From assembly GCA_963710665.1 (NCBI GenBank), contig CAVQBC010000006.1, positions 1-64,000 of the forward strand: a stretch of 64,000 nt of DNA. Direction: 5' to 3'. Positions 59,781 through 64,000 of the stretch are shown piece by piece. Numbering within the stretch: position 1 is the first letter of the stretch; the number at the start of each line of letters is the position of its first letter. The DNA is from CAVQBC01 sp963710665 (GTDB lineage Bacteria > Actinomycetota > Thermoleophilia > Solirubrobacterales > Solirubrobacteraceae). Position numbers and translations under genes: made by a program. The notes below the pieces were generated by a model. That model was given only the letters and a program-made list of their open reading frames with translations. It made no database searches and was not told the origin of the DNA.

Positions 59781-59786
59781 TATACT
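59781..59786 (+). promoter_or_regulatory. infC promoter -10 box
   Basis: TATACT, a near-consensus -10 hexamer and rare AT-rich spot in this DNA, lies 60 bp upstream of the infC GTG, after the thrS hairpin. No good -35 box is seen at 17-18 bp (CTGGCG). It suggests infC has its own transcript. Confidence 0.45.
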
Positions 59787-59846
59787 GCCGCCCGTTGAGC
59801 AAGCATTCCCGTACAGCGTCGCGCCCTTGACGCACCGCACCAGCTA

Positions 59847-60404
59847 GTGCCGGTCCCCCGCAGGTTCGACCGGCAGCCGCCTGAGCGCGATCCCACCCGG
59901 ATCAACGAGCGGATCCGGGTCCCCGAGGTCCGCCTGATCGACGAGAAGGGTCAGCAGGTGGGCATCATGCGCACCCAGGAGGCCCTCCGCTACGCGCAGG
60001 ACCTCGATCTCGACCTCGTCGAGGTGGCTCCTGACGCCAAGCCGCCCGTCTGCCGCGTCCTCGACTACTCGAAGTACAAGTACGAGCAGGCGCAGAAGCA
60101 GAAGGCCGCCCGCAAGCACCAGCAGCAGATCACGATCCGCGAGATCAAGTTCCGGCCCAAGATCGCGCAGCACGACTACAACACCAAGAAGGGCCACGTG
60201 ATCCGCTTCCTCAACCACAAGGACAAGGTCAAGGTCACGATCATGTTCCGCGGCCGTGAGATGGCCCACCCCGAGCGCGGCGAGGCCCTGCTGAACCGCC
60301 TCGCCGAGGAGCTCGAGGACCTCGCCGTCGTCGAGCAGCGCCCCCAGCAGGACGGGCGCAACATGACGATGATGCTTGCGCCGTCCAAAGCGGCCGCTGG
60401 CTGA
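59847..60404 (+). CDS. infC: translation initiation factor IF-3
   Basis: The protein has 185 residues from GTG 59847. The N-domain opens RINERIRVPEVRLIDEKGQQ with VGIMRTQEALRYAQDLDLDL and VEVAPDAKPPVCRVLDYSKY. The C-domain has ITIREIKFRPKIAQHDYNTK, the linker Lys-rich helix and IMFRGREMAHPERGEALLNR. IF-3 binds the 30S subunit and checks start-codon pairing. Unusually, the ribosomal-protein genes rpmI and rplT, which normally follow, are absent; the next gene is convergent. No atypical AUU start is used. Confidence 0.96.
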   Translation: MPVPRRFDRQPPERDPTRINERIRVPEVRLIDEKGQQVGIMRTQEALRYAQDLDLDLVEVAPDAKPPVCRVLDYSKYKYEQAQKQKAARKHQQQITIREIKFRPKIAQHDYNTKKGHVIRFLNHKDKVKVTIMFRGREMAHPERGEALLNRLAEELEDLAVVEQRPQQDGRNMTMMLAPSKAAAG

Positions 60405-60426
60405 GCCGGGCTCGGCCCCCGCGATC

Positions 60427-60474
60427 CGCGCTACGGCGGAGGTCCGGGGCTCGCGCCCACCAAGGCGTAGCGCG
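60427..60474. terminator. possible bidirectional terminator after infC
   Basis: CGCGCTACG (60427-60435) and CGTAGCGCG (60466-60474) form a perfect 9-bp inverted repeat with a 30-base loop, between the convergent infC and 60500 genes. No T-run is present, but the position suits shared termination. Confidence 0.4.
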
Positions 60475-60499
60475 CGCCAACCGCGCAGCGGGGTCGGGC

Positions 60500-60760
60500 C
60501 TACCCCGCGACGAGCACCACGATCGTCTCGGGGCGTACCCCGTCGAACTTCATTGCCTCCGCCGCCGCCTCGGACTGCAGGGCCGCCTCCCAGGAAGCGG
60601 TGTCCGGCACCTCCATGATCAGCCCGACCCGGTTCGACCCGCCCGGGTCGCGGAACGTTCGCCCCGTCATTCCCAACCGCCCGAAGAACTCGTCTCGTCT
60701 GGGTGAGGCGAGCCAGTGATCGACGTCGTCCACCTCGTGGAAGACCATCAGCGTCTCCAT
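60500..60760 (-). CDS. small conserved hypothetical protein (86 aa)
   Basis: From ATG 60760 (METLMVFHEVDDVDHWLASP) the frame continues RRDEFFGRLGMTGRTFRDPG with VGLIMEVPDTASWEAALQSE. The alternation of strands and helices and the internal 'GLIMEVPD' look like a small ferredoxin-like alpha/beta (dimeric alpha-beta barrel) domain, as in stress-response monooxygenase-like proteins. The start at 60760 has GGAAGG upstream; 60778 would add six residues. Function unknown. It is convergent with infC. Confidence 0.65.
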   Translation of the reverse strand: METLMVFHEVDDVDHWLASPRRDEFFGRLGMTGRTFRDPGGSNRVGLIMEVPDTASWEAALQSEAAAEAMKFDGVRPETIVVLVAG

Positions 60761-60971
60761 AGCTCTCATCCTTCCCACGGCGCAGGCGAGCGCTGTGATG
60801 TCGTGGTGTGCCGACGCCCCCGGGCGACCCTAATCGAATCCGCGATGGCGCCGCGCGGGGCAGCCCGACGCCGGTCCGGGTCCCTGCGCTGAAAGCGGCA
60901 CGCACCCGCGCGCCGGGCGCGGAAGCGGACGCGACGGCGTTCCGTTCTAAAGACGGCTTCTCCCGTCGCCC

Positions 60972-61319
60972 ATGACCGTCCGCATCCCCCTGCTCGCGCC
61001 CGCCGCTGTGGCGGTCGCCCTCCTGGCCGCGCCGACCGCGGCCGGCGCCGCGGGCTCGCACTGGTGCCGGCAGGGCGACCCGCCGATCCACGCGTCCGCG
61101 CGCACGAGCTGCGCGCTGGCGGGCGCGATCGTCGACGCGTACGCCAACGCCCGCCGGCCCGCGAGCGGCGAGTGGGCGGGCCGCGTGCGCGACCCCGGCA
61201 ACGGCGAGCGCCATCGGATCGGCTGCACGCGCCGGGGCGACGCCTTCACCGGCACCGTCCGCTGCCGGGGCGAGCGCGGGAGCGGCATCCGGGCCCACTT
61301 CTCGGCCGCGCCGTTCTAG
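60972..61319 (+). CDS. small secreted hypothetical protein
   Basis: The protein has 115 residues with a Sec signal peptide MTVRIPLLAPAAVAVALLAA and cleavage near AGA-AG. The mature part carries four Cys (HWCRQG, TSCALAG, IGCTRR, TVRCRG), probably forming two disulfides, around an alternating polar and aromatic pattern. It resembles other short actinobacterial secreted proteins without known function. No ribosome site stands out in front of the ATG. Confidence 0.6.
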   Translation: MTVRIPLLAPAAVAVALLAAPTAAGAAGSHWCRQGDPPIHASARTSCALAGAIVDAYANARRPASGEWAGRVRDPGNGERHRIGCTRRGDAFTGTVRCRGERGSGIRAHFSAAPF

Positions 61320-61430
61320 CGCGCGCCGCCGGTTGCGGAGCGCCGGCTCCGATGCAACCATTCGCCGTCGTCAGCGCGCGCCCGCGCCAAGGGGACTCAG
61401 AGCGGCGCGCCATCTCAGCGGGGAGGGAGC

Positions 61431-63074
61431 ATGACCACATCGGTGCGGCGCCCGGCGTCGTGGATCCTGGTGAGTGCGATCGCGCTCCTGGCCGCGCTGC
61501 TCGCCGCCGCGCCGGCCGCGCCGGCGGCGGTCAAGGCGCCGGCGTGGGCGACCTGCGGGAACGACGTGCCCGACGTGCAGTGCGCGGACGTCGCCGTGCC
61601 CCTGGACTACGACCGGCCGGACGGGGCGACCATCGACCTGCATGTCGCGCGCGTGCCCGCGAGCGACCAGGCGAACAAGCTCGGCGTGCTGTTCTTCAAT
61701 CCCGGCGGGCCGGGCGGCCCCGCCGGCGGGTACCTCGAGGCCTTCGGTCGCGACCTCTTCCCGCGGCTGAACGAGCGCTACGACCTCGTCGCGTTCGACC
61801 CGCGCGGGACGGGCGCGTCCCAGGGCGCGATCGACTGCAGGGCCAACCAGGAGACCGAGGGGATCTACTCCCAGCCGTTCCTGACGCCCGAGAACCTCGA
61901 CGCGGGGGCGCTCCTGCGAAAGACGCGCGGCTACGTCAAGCGCTGCGTGTCGAACAACCGGCCCGACCTCATGTCGCACTTCTCGACGGCCAACGCGGCG
62001 CGGGACATGGACGCGCTCCGTGGGGCGCTCGGCGAGCAGCGGTTGAACTACCTCGGGTTCTCCTACGGGACGTTCATCGGCGCCACGTACGCGACGCTGT
62101 TCCCGCGCAACTACGACCGCTTCGTCCTCGACGGGCCGCTCGACGCCGACCAGTACATCAACGACCCGAGCCAGGGGCTGCGTGAGCAGACGAGCGGGTT
62201 CGAGCGCGCGCTCGGCCGCTTCCTGTCCGCCTGCGCGGCCAACCAGGACGCCTGCTCGGGCTTCGGCGGCTCAGACCCGTGGCTGGCCTTCGACGCGCTC
62301 ATCGACAAGGCCAACGCGACCCCGCTGCCGGCGACCGGCAACACCGCCGACCCGCGGCCGGTCGACGGCGACGACGTCATCAACGCCGCGATCGGCGAGC
62401 TGTACGCCCGCCAGCTCTGGGGCGAGCTGGCGTACGCGCTCGCGCTCGCCGAGGACGGCGACGGCTCCGCGATCCGCGCGCTGTCGAACGATTCCTACGG
62501 CCGTCAGGACGACGGCAGCTACGACCCCGGGCTCGACCGCTACTTCGTGCTCGGCGCCGTCGAGCAGCGCTACGGCACCGACGTCCGGGCGTACCTCCGC
62601 GACGGCAACCGCTCGTGGGGCCAGTTCGACCACTTCTACTTCAACGCCGGCTACGCCGAGCTCAACTACGGCCTGTGGACGATCCACGACCGCGACGCGT
62701 TCTACGGCCCGTTCGAGGTGCGCGCGGGCGCCCGCACGCCGCTCGTGGTCGCGAACACCTATGACCCGGCGACCCCGTACAACGGCGCCCGCCGGCTCGT
62801 GCGCGACCTCGGCAACGCGCGGCTGCTGAAGGTGCGCGCCGACGGCCATACCGCGTACGGCCGGTCCGGCCCGTGCGCGGACGCCGCCATCGACGCCTAC
62901 CTCCTCGGCGGCACGCTGCCCGCGGCGGGCAGCGTGTGCGACGCCGTGCAGCCGTTCACGCGCTTCACGCCGACGCCGGTGCCACAGCTGCGCAGCGAGC
63001 CGCTGCAGCGGCCGCTGGTGCCCACGGAGGGTCGCGCGCAGCGGCACGACCTGCCGGCCCGGCTGGGCCGCTAG
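61431..63074 (+). CDS. secreted alpha/beta hydrolase (tripeptidyl aminopeptidase-like, TAP family)
   Basis: This 547-residue protein follows a strong GGGGAGGG ribosome site. Signal peptide ASWILVSAIALLAALLAAAP is followed by VPLDYDRPDGATIDLHVARV. LFFNPGGPGGPAGG forms the oxyanion-hole region, LNYLGFSYGTFIGATYATLF holds the nucleophile Ser211, and the acid and His lie in NTYDPATPYNGARR and RADGHTAYGRSGPCADAAID. This is the SlpD/SlpE/TAP type, which removes tripeptides or other N-terminal peptides outside the cell. The C-terminal TAP-C domain is present. The triad is complete. Confidence 0.9.
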   Translation: MTTSVRRPASWILVSAIALLAALLAAAPAAPAAVKAPAWATCGNDVPDVQCADVAVPLDYDRPDGATIDLHVARVPASDQANKLGVLFFNPGGPGGPAGGYLEAFGRDLFPRLNERYDLVAFDPRGTGASQGAIDCRANQETEGIYSQPFLTPENLDAGALLRKTRGYVKRCVSNNRPDLMSHFSTANAARDMDALRGALGEQRLNYLGFSYGTFIGATYATLFPRNYDRFVLDGPLDADQYINDPSQGLREQTSGFERALGRFLSACAANQDACSGFGGSDPWLAFDALIDKANATPLPATGNTADPRPVDGDDVINAAIGELYARQLWGELAYALALAEDGDGSAIRALSNDSYGRQDDGSYDPGLDRYFVLGAVEQRYGTDVRAYLRDGNRSWGQFDHFYFNAGYAELNYGLWTIHDRDAFYGPFEVRAGARTPLVVANTYDPATPYNGARRLVRDLGNARLLKVRADGHTAYGRSGPCADAAIDAYLLGGTLPAAGSVCDAVQPFTRFTPTPVPQLRSEPLQRPLVPTEGRAQRHDLPARLGR

Positions 63075-63139
63075 ACCCGGCGCCACCGGCGGCGGGCGAG
63101 CCTCGCCCGCCGCCGCCGGCGCGCCGGTACGGTTGCGCC

Positions 63140-64000
63140 GTGCGCAAGGAGGCCCGATCCGCCGGCACACCGGGTGAGGGCCTGACCCGGCGCGCGACGC
63201 TCCTGCGCTTCGCCGGCGCGCTCGCGGGCGCCTGGCTGCTCGAGCGCCCCGGTTCCGCGCGCGGCACGCCGGCCGCCACCACCGCAGCCGCAGGCTTTCG
63301 CGACGCCGACTACTGGGCCTTCGCCGACCGTTGCCAGCCGCTCCTCGACGGCCTCTGGTCGGAGCAGCGCCGCTACTACGCGGCGGGAGGCGGCGGCGAG
63401 ACCTCGTTCAACGCGAACATGCTGTTCACGCACGCGGCCGCGGCCCGGGCCGGGCACGCCGGCCCGTCGCGGCAGGACCAGCGCGCACGGCAGCTCGCCC
63501 GCCGGCTGTGCGAGTCGCCGCCGTGGCGCCCCGGCCCCATCGCCGCGGTGGGATCGGCGGAGTTCCGCGCGGCCGCCCGCGCCGCGGCGGACCAGACCCA
63601 TCCGTGGGGCTGGGGCCACGGGATGCAGAGCCTCAGCGCCCAGCACGCCGTGATCGACACCGCGGTGATGCGGGGCCTCGCCCAGGCGTGGCTCGCCCGC
63701 AACGAGCTCGACCTCCCGGAGAGCACCGTGGTCGCGATCCGCGACCGCGTCCGGCGCTGCGCGTACAGCACCTTCTACCGCTTCCCGGCCCTGCGGCTGA
63801 ACCAGATCAACTGGCCGGTGGAGATCTACGCGTGGGAGGCCATCGTCCACGGCGACCCGCTGCTGCTGCGCCAGGACTCGCGCCGCCAGCTCGGCCGCTT
63901 CGCCGATGCGCTCACGCGCCGCGCCGGGACGTTCCGCAGCCCGTTCACGGGGCCGGGCTACCGCTTCCACTACCTCCCGCAGTTCACGGAGGACAACCCG
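63140..64000 (+). CDS. Tat-exported protein, truncated by the window edge
   Basis: From GTG 63140 the frame stays open to the last base (287 codons). A twin-arginine signal GLTRRATLLRFAGALAGAWL precedes an Ala-rich stretch. The mature part reads GFRDADYWAFADRCQPLLDG with LWSEQRRYYAAGGGGETSFN, then GWGHGMQSLSAQHAVIDTAV and NQINWPVEIYAWEAIVHGDP. The helix-rich, Trp/Tyr-rich pattern with charged faces suggests an alpha/alpha-toroid, glycan-acting fold, which is inference. The rest of the gene lies outside the window. Confidence 0.75.
   Translation, partial: MRKEARSAGTPGEGLTRRATLLRFAGALAGAWLLERPGSARGTPAATTAAAGFRDADYWAFADRCQPLLDGLWSEQRRYYAAGGGGETSFNANMLFTHAAAARAGHAGPSRQDQRARQLARRLCESPPWRPGPIAAVGSAEFRAAARAAADQTHPWGWGHGMQSLSAQHAVIDTAVMRGLAQAWLARNELDLPESTVVAIRDRVRRCAYSTFYRFPALRLNQINWPVEIYAWEAIVHGDPLLLRQDSRRQLGRFADALTRRAGTFRSPFTGPGYRFHYLPQFTEDNP

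Noticed and set aside
59730..59846. T-box or other riboswitch between thrS and infC
   Set aside because: The gap is only 117 bp, follows rather than precedes thrS, and contains no T-box core sequence; only a simple 7-bp hairpin is seen.
1..64000. CRISPR arrays, rRNA genes, intact tRNA genes
   Set aside because: No regularly spaced short direct repeats, no rRNA-like sequence and no complete cloverleaf were seen on reading; a dedicated search could still find a missed tRNA.

Overview
The window is very GC-rich, with GTG starts, many 4-bp ATGA/GTGA gene overlaps, and Tat- or Sec-exported proteins. Several families (SBP56 plus a tiny membrane protein, NHL-repeat secreted proteins, SARP/AfsR and LAL-type ATPase regulators, TAP-like hydrolases, RibD_C reductases) suggest a soil actinobacterium. 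Thermoleophilia/Solirubrobacterales is the best guess; this is inference from gene content, not phylogeny.

Region 1 (1-5.2 kb, all on the minus strand): a selenium-binding protein/methanethiol oxidase gene broken by two frameshifts and coupled to a small membrane protein, then a 1110-residue ATPase regulator.

Region 2 (5.5-22.8 kb) is a mosaic accessory region. It holds an IS256-type fragment fused to a truncated tyrosine recombinase, an intact integrase inserted next to a multicopper oxidase remnant, and a decayed IS1182 transposase. It also holds two short non-coding elements with perfect or near-perfect terminal inverted repeats and 4-bp target duplications, a dispersed ~115-bp repeat pair, a tRNA 3' fragment with a terminator hairpin, and several gene fragments. 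Intact cargo includes a Cys-rich DUF2703 protein overlapping a SigZ-like sigma factor, a serine-less alpha/beta hydrolase overlapping an FAD oxidase, a methyltransferase, a flavin monooxygenase, an HD-domain protein, a GNAT enzyme and a RibD_C reductase.

Region 3 (22.8-42.3 kb) is a run of small regulator-plus-target modules. A SARP/AfsR regulator faces a three-gene transporter operon across three 11-bp-spaced direct repeats. A LysR regulator faces an FAD oxidoreductase and DapA-like aldolase operon across a 17-bp dyad. An XRE/MmyB regulator faces an SDR. A MarR regulator sits inside a PfpI-MarR-NmrA operon preceded by a 17-bp palindrome. Two more RibD_C reductases, a cupin, a crotonase and an exported M23-like protein fill the rest.

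Region 4 (42.4-64 kb) looks more like chromosomal core. It has a secreted NHL-repeat protein coupled to an LLM flavin oxidoreductase and an M23-like paralogue, and a tandem DtxR/IdeR-like operator upstream of a 73-residue protein. A possible glyoxylate-linked cluster follows (FAD/Fe-S dehydrogenase, aminotransferase, CoA-transferase, enoyl-CoA hydratase), then a PLP decarboxylase, a signal-less periplasmic-binding-fold protein and a frameshifted class V aminotransferase. thrS and infC come next; infC is not followed by rpmI-rplT. The end has small secreted proteins, a TAP-family hydrolase and a Tat-exported protein that runs off the right edge.
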